Below are positions 36,664 through 49,080 of a DNA stretch of 64,000 nucleotides, one piece after another. Below the pieces are notes generated by a model that ran no database searches, was not told the origin of the DNA, and saw nothing but the letters and a program-made list of their open reading frames with translations. This DNA is from Anas platyrhynchos (lineage: Eukaryota; Chordata; Aves; Anseriformes; Anatidae). Both the position numbers and the translations under genes were made by a program. The stretch's first letter is position 1. The number at the start of each line of letters is the position of its first letter. The stretch is taken from assembly GCF_047663525.1 (NCBI RefSeq), contig NC_092590.1, forward strand, positions 8,204,001-8,268,000. Direction: 5' to 3'.

Positions 36664-36797
36664 GAAAACATCCAGACAGTGGCTTATACAGCAAGGGACC
36701 ATCCTACTCTGGTTATTCTGGGTATATCATGATGCCAAATATGAATAACGACCCGTACATGCCTAATGGATCTCTGTCGCCACCCATCCCCAGAACA
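36664..36797 (+). CDS. LEF1: LEF1 coding exon 3, start of context-dependent regulatory region
   Basis: A 134-nt exon that completes the split glycine codon. It encodes GKHPDSGLYSKG, then PSYSGYSGYIMMPNMNNDPY and MPNGSLSPPIPRT, ending in phase 0 at AGAACA|GTGAGT. This is the highly conserved YIMMPNMNNDPYM..GSLSPPIPRT block of LEF1 that opens the regulatory region and precedes the SNKVPVVQ exon. The ATGATG at 36729-36734 encodes the paired methionines. In mammals the truncated, beta-catenin-independent isoform from the intron 2 promoter starts in this exon, and one of these methionines is the natural candidate. GLYSKG, SYSGYS and MPNGSL differ by single residues from mammalian sequence as I recall it. 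Together exons 1-3 encode 136 residues. The rest, including the HMG box, is not in the window. Confidence 0.96.
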
Positions 36798-39265
36798 GTG
36801 AGTGATCCCTTCCCAAGACGGGTTTTGGCGAGCGGGCTTTCCTCCTGCTCGTCCCGCAGCGTGTTTTTGGGTAGCTTCAGCCCAGGTGAAGGCTGAGCCT
36901 CTGGTGCCCGGAGCCTGCAGCCAGCGGGGTTTCAGAGCTCGTGGCGGTGTCGGTCGTGAGCCCGCTGGAAAAAGCTGCAATCGGCGATTAAGCACAGCCT
37001 TTGAACAGGGCCGGGGGCCGGGGGGGGGAGCCCTGGTTTACGACTGTAGGATAATGTATGGCGGAATGATGTAAATGCCGTCTTTGTAGTCACTAGGACA
37101 GATGTGAATTTTCTGGCTTTAACTCTTTGTTCGGCAAGGAGCAGCGAGGGCTGGGAGCAGAGCCGCTCGAGTTGCTTGTCAGGGAGATGAAAAGGCTTGG
37201 TTCTTTTTTTCCTTCCGCCGTCAGATACGGCACTGGTCCGTGCTGACTGACATTTATTCCTGCCGTCGGCTGCACCCTGCAAAGGCTTCATGCATCCCTG
37301 GGAGCCGTGCTCTGGCACACGCGGGGCGAGTTCCTCCACACGCTGTGAAACGAAACAGTGCTGTAGGGATTCGTGTCCACGGCTTCCCGTTACGTTGTGG
37401 TGGGCACTGATCCCTCCAGGCCGGACCCTCTGATTTCGTTGCTGAAGATGTACCTGGACGGATGGACTTTAAGGCATTCCTAATTAATTTGGGGCAGTAA
37501 ATTCCTCTGGGTGTGCAGAGAGAGAGGTGACGGGGAGACGATATTAAAACGAGCTGTGGCAACCGTATTAGCAGAGTGAGAGCGGAGTGGGAAACACATT
37601 TGCTCGGAGGCATCCTGCTGAGGGGATGTCGCTGCAGTTGTGCTGCGGTACGAGAAGTTGGATGCTGCTATTTCCTCGGGATAAAGCAGTTTTCCTCCTT
37701 ACCGGCTCTCAGTTTTTTATTTGGCAGCCTTTTGTCAAACGACTGGCATTATTTTGGTCCCCTGTGTTCTTGATTTGTTCTTCAAGGCCATGGCTTTTGA
37801 CTTCAAAAGCAAAAAGACGGGGCCTAATTAGTGTCGGCGATTTAATGGTAGCGAAGGGTGGTGAAATACCGGGTGTCGGGCTCGGGAAGGACCGAGCAGC
37901 CTGGCAGTCCGAAATTCCCACTTCTGCTGTCGTGACATGTCGGAAAGATGCAGAGCCGTGCGCCACGGCCTGCTTGCCACAGCTCTGCTTTTACACCAGA
38001 CGGTGCTTGCGCGGGCCTTGCTGCTCAGGGGCCTGCGCTCGTTTAGGACAAGCTGCAGCGCTGCCAGCCCCCCTGTGCAGTGCCCGTGACTGCTGATACT
38101 CGCTGTTGTAAGCTCTGCTCCGTGGAAAACTTCAGCTCTGAGGGGGAAAGGATGCAGCGCTGGGAGGGGGCACCGAGCCCCAGACCCATCCCCGCAGAGA
38201 CAGGGGAAGCCGAAGGCCTCGTTCCCCCGCTATGCTCCCAAGAAAGAACCTGGCGCGAGGCTCGGGGCCACAAAATCTGGTTTAATTATTCACTTAGGAT
38301 TTTCTGCATGTATGCGTGTAGCAGGGCTGCTCCTTCTTACTGCTCTGCCATCGGTTTTCAGACGAGCATCAGCTTCTTGCAGATGCACCCTGCTCGGGTA
38401 GCTCAGGTACTGGGGGAGCCCACATAGAGGGGTACATGGGAGGGAAGGGGGGCACGCATCTGCTCCCTGCTTTAAAGGCTCCTGCCTGGCATCTAAGGGG
38501 CTAATTCAGCCCGGCACTGCTCGTACATGTCGGAGCAGCACCACCAGCTCCATAAAACAGCGCTCGGGGAGCGCTGCAATGTTGACATAAGTCTGGAGCG
38601 CCTTCAGTTTAACCGCAAGCCTACACGCTTGAGTTATTAAATAATATTTTTTGTTTAATTGAACTCTAATCTCCGCCGGTCCCGGAGCTGACAGCTGGCT
38701 CTTGACGGGCGTCACGTCCAAACTGGGGTCTCCACGCTCTGCCTTTCCCCCCAGCGCCCCCAGTCCCACCTCAGCGGGGCATCCTTTGCTGGGGGCCGGG
38801 GCAGGGGTCCCCCGCGGTGTACCTGCGCCCTGCCATTTGCATGACAAAGCCGCCGCTTGCTCGCTGCATCTGTGGCCTGGAGGTGTGGGGCAGGATGAAA
38901 AAGCAGCCCCGGGGCCCTGAATTTTCTTTATTTTTTTTTTCCCACCCCTCTGGGACACCCCCGTGTCCTTTCCAGGGTTGGCGAAGGGGTGGGGAAAAAA
39001 AAAAATGCATCCCCCAGGAAATGGTGGCTGCGCGGGTGGATCTGTGCTGGTTCGCTGGGAGCGTGAGCCAGGAGGAGGAAGGAGCAAGTGGTCGTTTGCT
39101 CATCAGGCTTCGTGCTGCCCTGCTTGAGCCAGACCTGTAACCAAGGTGGTGGGCCAGCTTTGCTGGGATGGGAAAAAGTTACTTTGACCAATGTGTGCAG
39201 AGAAAAAAACGTCCTTTTTCATAAAGAACAGGGAAAGGCTTTGCAGTCTTGCTGTGTAAAACTAA

Positions 39266-39287
39266 AAGTACAATTTTAATTGTACTT
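39266..39287. repeat. Perfect 10-bp inverted repeat with 2-nt centre
   Basis: AAGTACAATT (39266-39275) and AATTGTACTT (39278-39287) flank TT. It is an AT-rich dyad in intron 3. Confidence 0.85.
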
Positions 39288-42229
39288 AGTACACTCGTCA
39301 GACATGCTATGCCTAATAAACCTTACAAGAAGAAAACTGAGGTGTAATTTCTGGGCAGCTTTTGGAGGGAAGAGGGTAGATGAGGAGGATTTCAAATTTT
39401 GATCAATCCACCGTGGTCAGAGCGGTCTCACTTTCCCTTCTCCACCTCCTTTCTGTATTGGTATGTCTTTTTGTTTTCATTTTACTGGCAACTGCTTTGC
39501 CCTTTTCAAGTGGGATTTGCAGGAGAGTTAGCTGCAAGTTCACGCACAAGCCGGCTGCAGCAGTACCTACCCTTATCAGCTAAAATCACTTCTAGCTGGG
39601 TGAGTGGAGAGGCGAAGCAGTGCGTTTGGGTAGCTGCAGGAGAGGGGGCACGTGATGACGCCAAAACCGCAGTAACACCTGGTGAATGTGCATCCTGTCT
39701 GCTCGAGATATCTTTCGGTGGTTTCTCAACATCACCGGCGTGCTGAAGATGGGAGACGGAGACAGCTGTTTGTTTTCTAGCATCTGTGGGTTGCTCGTAC
39801 GTTTTCGTTAGTTTTGGGGCAGCAAACCTTTCTCATCTGTGTGATGGGAATGTGGAGGCAAAGGAGCCATGGCTGTTTCTTAAAATCACACAGAAAATTG
39901 TTTTGTCTTTGTTGCCCCCCCCCTCCCCTCTTTCCCAGTGAATTAAACTTTGTGCTGGAAGGTGCAGGATTTCTGCAACCTCCCTTTTGTCCCTTCTCCT
40001 CTGTTCTTGGGTTTATTACTTTGTGGCTAAACTGTGTGTATGTTAGCAGCTGGAGGTGTTAAATAGGTTGGAGGATACAATCTATAAACACCTTACAGTG
40101 ACTTGCAAAGCACAGCACATCCGTTTGACAGTGAAGAGGAATTCTGCTAGAAGGGTTCGAACGCAAAGAGCAACACTTATGCACGGGGCCCCCCTCCCTG
40201 CCCAAATTTTGGGTGTTCCTGGTGTGTGTCTGCATGGTGATGAGCACGGAGGTGGCCCCTGTCCTGAAGAGGACATCCCAGGAGAAATGTGCAGGTAGCA
40301 AGGACAGGAGATTCCCCAGCTGCATCGTGCTGTCCCTCAGGAAACACTGGCTTGTGGAAGGTTTTGGGGACCTTCAGAAGAATGTACTGGGGTGTTAGTG
40401 CTAGCGTATCCAGCCTGGAAAACAGTGCCTGGCGGAGCTGCAGAAGGCTACGAACGTGGTTTTTGGTAATGCTGTCTTCCCGTCCCCCTTGGTACCTTGC
40501 TGCAATGGCAGGCATTGCAGGGATTGCAAATTCTCCTTTTGGGAAAGGGGGGCAGAAGTTTCTGTGGTGCCTCTGGGTGGGCTTTTGTTCAGAGCCTGGT
40601 CTCGTCGATGACCCAGGCAGAGTCCTCGTGCATACACATGCTTGTGTCCATCCATCTGTGTGCTTTTGTATCTATGTCCGTGGCCTTTCAGCACATGCTG
40701 GTGAAGAAAACGACCTTTCTGCTTTCGCTGCCTTCTCCCCTTCAGGGTGGTGCTGTTGGTAAATCTAGCTAACTGTGAATGGGGAAAGGGGAAAGAAAAT
40801 ATTCCCCTTGTGGCTTGGTCCAGAGGTGGGTTTCGCGTGTGTGTGACTTCAGCTGAGGCGTGACCAAAAACCCCACCCACTGCAAATAATCAAAGCTGGA
40901 GCTTTGGTGTATCAACATGTGTATGTACGTGCCCTAAATCTCATTTCTCTGTATATCTAGGAGCGCATTCAAGGTAACCCGTAAAAGGTGGGGCTGCTGC
41001 TTTCATTTTCAGGTGGTGTACAAGCAAAATGTCATTCTTCTTGTTTTGGTGCTGTGCCACCTCTTCTCCAACTTAATCCCTGTCCAGAAAAAGGTGTTAA
41101 TAAGAACAGCTTGTTATGGGCTTCGAGTGCCAGACAGGATAGGGCTCAAGAAGGCCTGAAGCTCTACAGGTTCAGGAATTAGAAGAGGAAAAGACTTTCT
41201 CCAGATCCTTGCAGTGCTGCGTGGCTGCAGGCACTGAAGAGCTGGGTGCTGCCGGCCTGGCTCCTCCAGAGTGCTGAACTTCTGTTTATGGTTAGGGAAA
41301 GCTCTCCCGATACGGGAAGGAAATAACCCACACAAAAGCATTTTACTGCTGCTGTAATATTTCTGAAGTCCTATTAGAGGCATGCGCCTTCCTTTTTTTC
41401 TTTTTTTTTTTTTTTTTTGAGACAGAAAACAGTGTCCGTATCTCTCAGAAAGAGACATATGTGCAAGAATATGCTGCGGAAGGAATACTGAACAATTTGC
41501 AGCCCGAGGTGTGTCAAATCCCCAGCTGCTGCCCCATGCACAGCACGATGCGCTGGGACCTTCCAGGCGGCCCTGTCTTGGCTGGGGGGCAGCTATCGCC
41601 GAGCTGGGGGTGGCACGTGGGGTGTGAAGACCCTTCCCACCTCCCCGTTGGGTTTAGTCCCATTTCGTAGGCCCCTGGGGAAGGCAGCACAGCTGCTTTG
41701 CATGCTGTCCCTGTCCTGGCAGCCGGGGATTAGCATCTCTGTCACTCCGGCCCTTCCTAAGCATTGGATTCACTTAAGAAAATTGCATTCAGAATAACTT
41801 AATCTAGCAAGCCAACGGCTTCTATTTTAAGACTTGGATCTTGTGGATGTGTTTATTTAGTTTGGGTTTCCCACTTCAAAGGAATCTGTCCTGTCAGCAA
41901 GAAAGTGATTGAGCACTTAAATAAAAACGTATTCATTGAATCTTTGGGGCTGAACGAAAAGTATGGGAGGGAGTTAACTTGCGCGCCAACTGATCGGCCA
42001 GGGACTGTCCTCGTAAGGGGGAAGAGACACAGTCTGAACCACGCCAGGAGTCCCCTGGCCTGTGCTGGTGATGTTGCCAGCTGGCACTTGAGGTGATGAG
42101 GAAGGACCTCGAGTATCTTTGTCTGTGATCTTCAAAGTTACCAAATCCCTCATGCAAAAGAGCATTTTTGTGGAGCTGAAAGGTTCGACTCGACGTTCGT
42201 CTGTTTTCTTTGAGTGGCTGTGAGTGTTG

Positions 42230-42340
42230 GTGAGATTGGGGCATAAAATCAATAGGAGGACCTTAGTCAGCAAGCATTACAAGAGTAAAGTTACGAGGCT
42301 TTGATCGAATATTCATAATATGGGCAGTTTAACAGGAGAA
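42230..42340 (+). promoter_or_regulatory. Candidate intronic enhancer with TCF/LEF octamer
   Basis: A short AT-balanced block containing CTTTGATC (42299-42306) followed by GAATATTCATAATATG. The octamer is an exact optimal TCF/LEF site. Enhancer status is inferred. Confidence 0.3.
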
Positions 42341-43238
42341 GTAGGCGCACTATTGACACCAGTGGTAACACTTAGGGACAGAGCATCACTTTGGCCAGGT
42401 GCTGCTGGGCAAAATCCCAAATGCACCTGCTTGCCCGAGCACTCTCTGCAGTTCGGCTCCTTCCTTTCCACCATGCCACGCAAGCTGGCAGGCAGCACCA
42501 ATGTACTGTAATGTCCCAATAATGTAATGTACCAACGGCCCTTAGGAGCCTGATTTTGTGCATGCTTTTGTCATGCAGCACCTTCTGAAAGCACTGGCAC
42601 TTGGAGTGAGTATGTGTGTGTGTGCTCCTGTTTGCAAGGGAACTCCAGTCATGCTGCCTTGGCAAAGAACAAAAGAAGTCTATTTGTTAGACAATTTGTT
42701 TTTCTGCTTGCTTTCTGAGGAGGAAAGCTTTAAAGTGAATCGAAGCAGACAGCTGCACATCCAGCCTGGTGCTGGGCACTGTATGTACTTGAAGCTTGCA
42801 ATTGTGACCCTTGGGAACCATGACAAACCCTGCAGGGACAGCACCGTGCATGAGGTATAGCAGAATTCAAAGTCCTTGTGCCGAAATCCCATTGATACTG
42901 ATGGCAGCTCAGCTTCCCTCTTAGCTGACCTGAGCAGAACTCTGAATGGGAGGGCACAGTGGTTGTCTGGAGAAATGTCTGGAAATGGTCTCACTGGTCA
43001 GGTGCATCCAGAAGGAGACACAAACAGGGAAAGGGGCATGGGGCTTTTTTGGGGCAATTTTGTTGGCTCAGAGGTGGAGAGTGATGAAATCTAACAAGCT
43101 GTCCCTGTAGTCTGTGTGTTTTCAGTCTAGAGTTTGTGCTCACAGTGACACTACCTGCTCAGAAGTAACTTTTTTTTTCAGTCACCTAGCTATGCTATGA
43201 AGCTCTGTTTCTACTATTTTCTGCCTCTTTCTATATTT

Positions 43239-44151
43239 CATAGAGTCACAGGATCATAGAATGGCCTGGGTTGGAAGGGACCTTAAAGATTATCTAATTT
43301 CAATCCCCCTGCCATGGGCAGAGATACCTTCTACTAGAGCTGGTTGCCCAAAGCCCCATCCAACCTGGCCTTGAACACCTCCAGGGATGGGGCAGCCACA
43401 GCTTCTCTGGGCAACCTCACCACCCTCATAATTTCTTCCTAATATCTCATCTAAATCTAATTTTAGTTTAAAACCATTACCCCTTGTCCTATCACTATAC
43501 TACTTGACAAACAGTCCCTCCCCAGCTTTCCTGTAGGCCCCTTTTAGGTACTGAAAAGCCACCATTGACATTTAGTACCACCAGTACATTGAGGTACTGC
43601 AGGCCCTGGAGCCTTCTCTTCTCCAGGCTGAGCAACTCCAACTCCCTCAGCCTTCATTCATAGGCGAGGTGCTCCAGCCCTCTGATCATCCTCATAGCCC
43701 TCCTCTGGACTTGTTCCAACAGGTCCATGTCCTTCTTGTGCTGGGGGTCCCAGATCTGAACCTGGTACTCCAGGTGGGGTCTCACAAGAGCAGAGTAGAG
43801 GAGGAGAATCTCCTGCTGGCCATGCTGCTTTTGATGCAGCCCAGGACATGGTTGGCTTTCTCATCAACCAACACCTCCAGATCCTTCTCATGGCTGCTCT
43901 CAATCCATTCTCTACCCAGCCTGTACTTGTGCTTGGGATTGCTCCAGCCCAGCTGCAGGGCCTTGCCCTTGCCCTTGTTGAACCTCATGAGGTTCATTCA
44001 CACAGGCCCACCTCTCGAGCCTGCCCAGGTCCCTCTGGCTGCCATCCTTTCCCTCCAGTGCGTTGACCACATCACACAGCTTGGTGTCATCAGCAAACTT
44101 GATCCCACTGCCCATGTCTCCGACAAGAACGTTTAACAATGCCAGTCCCAA
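43239..44151 (-). mobile_element. CR1 LINE, 5'-truncated, minus strand (in LEF1 intron 3)
   Basis: The left edge CATAGAGTCACAGGATCATAGAATGG, continuing GGGTTGGAAGGGACCTT and CCCCCTGCCATGGGCAG, is the characteristic complemented CR1 3' end. Minus-strand frames read the CR1 RT with an intact FADDTKL box (open frame 43912-44151) and, in another frame, the downstream [18 protein letters not shown] segment (43782-43997), so it is frameshifted. The copy is antisense to LEF1 and truncated just 5' of the catalytic box. A 46-bp local duplication or insertion interrupts it at 43546-43599. Confidence 0.95.
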
Positions 44152-47100
44152 GTTTCAAAACCGCCTCCGAGATTTTTCTTTGTGATTGTTTGTTTGCTCT
44201 CCACAGTCTCGGCCTATCTTCGTGCCTTGATCTTTCTGCCTTCCCTCCAAATCTTACACTCATCTACCATAAAAATGCAATATAGGGCACAAAATTAAAA
44301 GCATCAACACTTTTCAAAGTGGGCGGTGACAGCATGGCAATGTGGTGGCAGGCCTCGCTGCGGCCTGCCTCCCTCCCGCCTCCCTGCCCTCTCCCCAGGC
44401 CGCCGGTGCCATTTCTGTGTCCTGAAACACAAAAGATGAGGTGAAGCAGGACTGCAGCACACCCAGGGCACATTTGGGATGCTTGGGATTGACAAGGAAA
44501 GGAAGAGTGGCTGAACCAAGCTGGTGCTTGCAGAGCTTTCATTGCACTGGGCTTCGTGGAATAATGTCTTGGAAACTTTCAACTTCATGTAGGTTTTGAA
44601 AAGGTTTTGAACACTTAACCGTGTTCAGCCCTACATTACTTCACCAACAGTGCAAAAAGGAAATAAACCATACATTGCACACACTAAAATACATTGTGAA
44701 AAACATTAGCAATTGAAAAACTTAGTCTGTGAAGTGCTCCTTTTGGTTTTGCTGCCCTCTGACACTGCAGCACTGAGTTACATTTGTGTGTGCTCCTCAC
44801 TGCCAGTCTCCCTCCTGCAAAGTAAATTTGAACTGAGCATGTTGGGTTTAAAAAAAAATGTTTCTAAGTCCACTCTCTCTCACAAATTACTCCATGTCTT
44901 AAGTACCCATGGTACAGGGAGAAGAGCAAGCTGTGATGGATCTCTAGGGGGGAAAAAAAGAAAGAAATGTGAAGAAAAAAATAGCTTTTGAGTGTGTGGA
45001 ATTTTCTGATTTTGTTGTGACTTTTCGTTGTGGCTTTTTTCTTCTCTCTGTTATTTTAGGAATATTTCTAAGCTAGTAGCTCAGAGATCCTGTTTGAGAT
45101 GTAAATCTTCAGAAAGAAAACTCAGAATAGGAGAACTGGGGGAAAAAAAAAAAAAAAGCCAGTTATTAGGCAGCTCCCCCAACAGTTTGACAGCGCTGTT
45201 ACTAACACGTTTTTTTTAAACTGGCAGCTACTAGGCTTCTTATCAAAGTGACCTGTAACAGATGACTTCATACTTTGTAATAAGGAAATATTCAGACAGT
45301 CTAGGAAAGGTGGTCAAAATGCTGTTTTGTTCAAAGATTTCTTGAATGAAAGGGCCTTCCCAAAGCAGCCTGTGCAGAAAGCTTTCCCTCTTTCTTTGAA
45401 ACTTTAAAATTTTCCTTTTTTTTTATTTTTTTTTTTTTTAGAGGTTTATATAAATGAGAATATTACAGGCTAATGGGGCGGAATCAGAAATATTGCATCA
45501 GCAAATCTGGCTTAGCCGAAGCTGGTTTGATGACTCTTGTGTTTGGGAAGCGGGCAGGCTTTTTAAGGGAGAGCGATTGCAGAGGGGTTTTGTGGAACTT
45601 GTCTTCCAGCTCCAGCTGCGCCGCAGCAGGTAAATATGTCCTGTTTGTTAAAGAGTTTTTTTGGTCGCTGTCCAAAAAAATGCCCTGCTCTGCTAAATGA
45701 ACGTTTCTGGCTGATATCTTCCGGACAAAGCATTTTTCCAGGTTCAGTCCTGCTCTGGAGGCAGCACTTCCCAGCCACAAAGCCCTTAACGCAGACGCTT
45801 GCTGTGGGCTGACTTTGATCTGTCCTGTGTCACCTGCGCTGGGTCTCAATTTCAGTGCCGGCTGATTTCTCACCAGAGGGCTCGTCTGGCTGAGGTGCTG
45901 GCTGGGATTTGAGCCTAGGGGGCAAAGCCAGGGCTGCGGCAGCTGCCTGTAGCAATGCATGTTGTTAGGCTATGGCTGTTCTGGGGGTGGAGCAAAAGTT
46001 TTTGCTTGTGCAATTAAGCATGAAATAGGTAAATTCTGGGTATAATTACTCAGCACCGAGTTGAGCGCGAGGACGTGACCCATGGAAAGGGCTGCGGGGC
46101 AGTGGCTGTGGGCAGATGCCGGGAAGGTGTCTGGCACCCTGCCCGAGGGGCACTGTCTCGCCTCCCCCCACCCAAAAGCAGGGCTATGAGCCAAGAGGAT
46201 GGGGCTGCAAGCAGGAAGCCCGACAAGCAACAAGCAGTGTTTGTTTGGAAGGTAATGGCAGAGGCGGGAACAAAATCCATGCTTCCTGAGCATCCTTCAG
46301 GAACCCACCTGGAAGACAGCTCCTTTATAAAGATATGGTTTTGTGGGTTTGTGATTTTATTTTATTTTTTTTTTGCCTTTTTATTTTATTTTTTTTCCCT
46401 ACGACAGCGAAACAGAGTTCTGAGAACGTAAAACCTGGCATGTGTGTGGAGGGGGTGCTAAGAGGATTTCCCAACATCTCCATCTGATTACAGGCAATAC
46501 AGATAAGAAAGTTCCTGGCAGCACTGGCGTGGCTGTTTCATAGCCAGCCTTTCCGCTAAGGACCAGAGAATCCTGATAAAGTTTTTCAGAAAAAAAAAAG
46601 AAAGGAGGGACTTAAAAAATTACCTTGGAAACTTTTTGGCAAAAAGCACACTTGGCTTTTTTCCCCTTCTCCCTGCCCACCACCTCAGCAGCACCAGCGT
46701 CTTCCCCCTCTTTTATGTTTGCCATCACTACTCCAATGGCAGGGGGCAGACCGCTTGCCCCTTTCTCCAAAATCCAGCATAAATGGGCCAGGGAATGAGC
46801 ACAGCTCCCCAAAACTGCCATCCATCCTGGGCTCCTCCAGCTCCAGCTCCTGGGGTCAGGGGGCCAGCCGTGCCATACAGAAAGCTGGCTGGAAGCCTCT
46901 CCTGGGCTGGGGAGGGTCTCTTCAGTTCCAGCTGCAAGAAAGGAGCAAGCTTTCAAGCACAGGGATCAAGTGGATCCTCTGTAAATGAAGAAAAAATGTC
47001 CCTGGAAGGGAAAATAAGCAGTAATTACAGAGAAAAATACTTTCTCGTCACAATAATGGCTTGATGCTGAAAGGTAGGGTTGCAGCATCGTACGGCCGTG

Positions 47101-48439
47101 ACTCCCCGGCACTGTTTCGGAGACCTTTGCGATGCTGTGCGTGTTGCCCGCTGGGTTGCTGGGGGCTGGCGTTCACGTGCCAAGACCTGGGGCTCCCCAT
47201 GGGACGTGGAGATGGCTGTGCCACCAGCCCAGCAGCTGGCTGCTCCGGCTCTCCTTCCTCAGCACCGCTTGATGAGGATCCCTCCAGGCCGCGGAGCTGG
47301 TGCTGGAGCCGCAAAGAAGGAGGCTCAATTTAAGAAAACAGGAGCGCAGAGGAAGCAGTAAATTTTCTGGGGGTGGGGGAAGAGTTGGGGACAAAATGGA
47401 AAAAAAAAAAAAAAGAAAAAAAAAAAGGACACCTTGGCTTAATGTTGAAAAGACTTCTTGATGCTGTTAAGAAATCAGGCATCTTGGTAGAGCGATTGCG
47501 TGCTGCAGTTGGCACCAGTTTGAGCCTCAGCACGGCTGTGTGCACGCTAAGGAAGAGCCAAAGTAAAACCGAGGCAGTTTCCCAGCCCTGAAATGACAAG
47601 GACATTGGCGCTGTGTCCGCGGGGAGGGAGGGCAGATCCTGTGCAGTTGTCTCTGAGCGGGGTTTTAATGACTACAGGGAGAGAAGGAGCACCAGAACGG
47701 CAGAAGGAAAATGCTACAGCTAGGAGGAAATTATTTTTATTGCTAATACATGGGTGCTCATAATGTCTAATTCTTTACAGCTTATAATGTTTAATTCTTT
47801 ACAGCTTTTGCTTTATTTGCACATTCTTCGCTCCTCGCCGCTCTGCACGCCGTAGTGGCAGCGAGCATATTTCAGAATTACTGCTCTCAAAAGCCTCTGC
47901 TCAGTGGTTTTGAATGAATAAAAATGTTTGTTGAAGCAGCAGCGGTGCTCGGAGCGGTCAGCGCCCGGACCAGGGCTGTGGCATGGCCCTGGCTCTGCCC
48001 TCCCCGCGCCGTCTCCTTCCCAGCGCTTACTTTTAAGACTTCCCTGGAAAGATTTTCTTGGGACAGCGTAGGCAGGCGTTTAGTCAAAGCCCAGGGCCGC
48101 CTCTCTTGGTGGAGGTTTGCCTTTGTGTTCGCTCCTGAAGCCAGAGGAGGAGAAGGGAGGAGGGTGGGAGCATCTGACACCCCCCGGAGTGGTGCTGTGG
48201 CAAAGCCAAATTTTAGGGCAGCACCACGGCCGTCCGTGTGGCTGGGGGAGAGGGAATCTGAGCGGCAGCTTTGCGGTGCTTTATGCTTTTAGATCACCGG
48301 TTATCTTTCAGATAACTAATGGGGATTTAATGTTCCCTCGCCACGTGCTGGGTCTGGTTCAGGATAAGCGAGCCACTGTCAGTTTGCTGCAGAGGGGAGG
48401 CAACACCCAAGGCATCTGTATTATTTTGCCTTGCATCAG
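44152..48439 (+). other. LEF1: LEF1 intron 3, central part
   Basis: No exon was recognised. It holds A or T runs (about 45141-45157, 45417-45440, 46359-46395, 47400-47427), a TCF/LEF octamer CTTTGATC at 45813-45820 and a 24-bp tandem duplication at 47760-47807. Confidence 0.75.
47760..47807. repeat. 24-bp tandem duplication, one mismatch
   Basis: ATAATGTCTAATTCTTTACA plus GCTT (47760-47783) is followed directly by a copy with T for C at position 8 (47784-47807). It is a recent-looking head-to-tail duplication in AT-rich intronic DNA. Confidence 0.92.
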
Positions 48440-49080
48440 GTGCTAAAAGTCACTAAACGCACCGTGAGTCACAATATTTTTCCCCAATTTGACTCGCTTA
48501 CCCAATCATATTTTTACTCCAGCCTTCAGGCCTGAAAAAGCATGTGCATAATCAGTTCATTTTGTGTGGTCTAGGCTATAAAAATGCCCCCTCTGTTCTT
48601 TCCATATGAAAAACGTGTTTTTAATTTTGGGAAACTTATATAATTTTCTGTGCTTTCTTTTGTATTTCAGATTGAAAACAAATGCTGCCTTCCCCTAACT
48701 TTGCATGTTCCAATTACGGAGTTGTGAAAATAAGTCATCCCTCAGCTTTTGTTACTTTAAAACAGCTATCGGTGATGTCAGAGTCAATACTAAAAGCATT
48801 AAGAATGCTGGCAGAATGTAATGCAGCTGCAATCCAACATGATGTTGGAAATGGGGTTGAGAGCATAAAGGCTTTCCATATTCCCAGGGCGCACAACTGC
48901 TCGCGGCCTTGGCTTTGATCTCTTCAAAGGCTGCTGCCTCCTCCTCGATGGAGAGACTTGGCTGCCACTCGCTCGCATTGAAAAAAGGCAGAGGTCTCTA
49001 TTCAGGCAGAAATCAATCAGTGTGCAGGAACAATTATGTGTAATTCAACCATCATGAAAACAGGACGAGATTATGGGTTT
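48440..49080 (+). promoter_or_regulatory. Candidate conserved intronic enhancer with inverted TCF/LEF pair
   Basis: Repeat-poor DNA holding a 12-bp palindrome TTCAGGCCTGAA (48525-48536), several AT-rich homeodomain-like words, and CTTTGA-TCTCT-TCAAAG at 48913-48929. The last is two inverted TCF/LEF cores, the left one being the full octamer CTTTGATC. The composition resembles conserved developmental non-coding DNA. The open frame at 48682-48918 has no protein signature. Confidence 0.35.

Larger units (their letters stand above)
36798..43238 (+). other. LEF1: LEF1 intron 3, proximal part
   Basis: GTGAGT donor. I looked for the next conserved coding block (SNKVPVVQPSHAVHPL) on this strand and did not find it. 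The region contains the 39266-39287 inverted repeat, a T run at about 41401-41419 and an optimal TCF/LEF octamer at 42299-42306. Remaining open frames lack protein signatures. Confidence 0.8.

Noticed and set aside
40150..40165. GGTTCGAAC, tRNA T-loop-like word
   Set aside because: No 5-bp T stem, acceptor stem or anticodon arm can be built around it.
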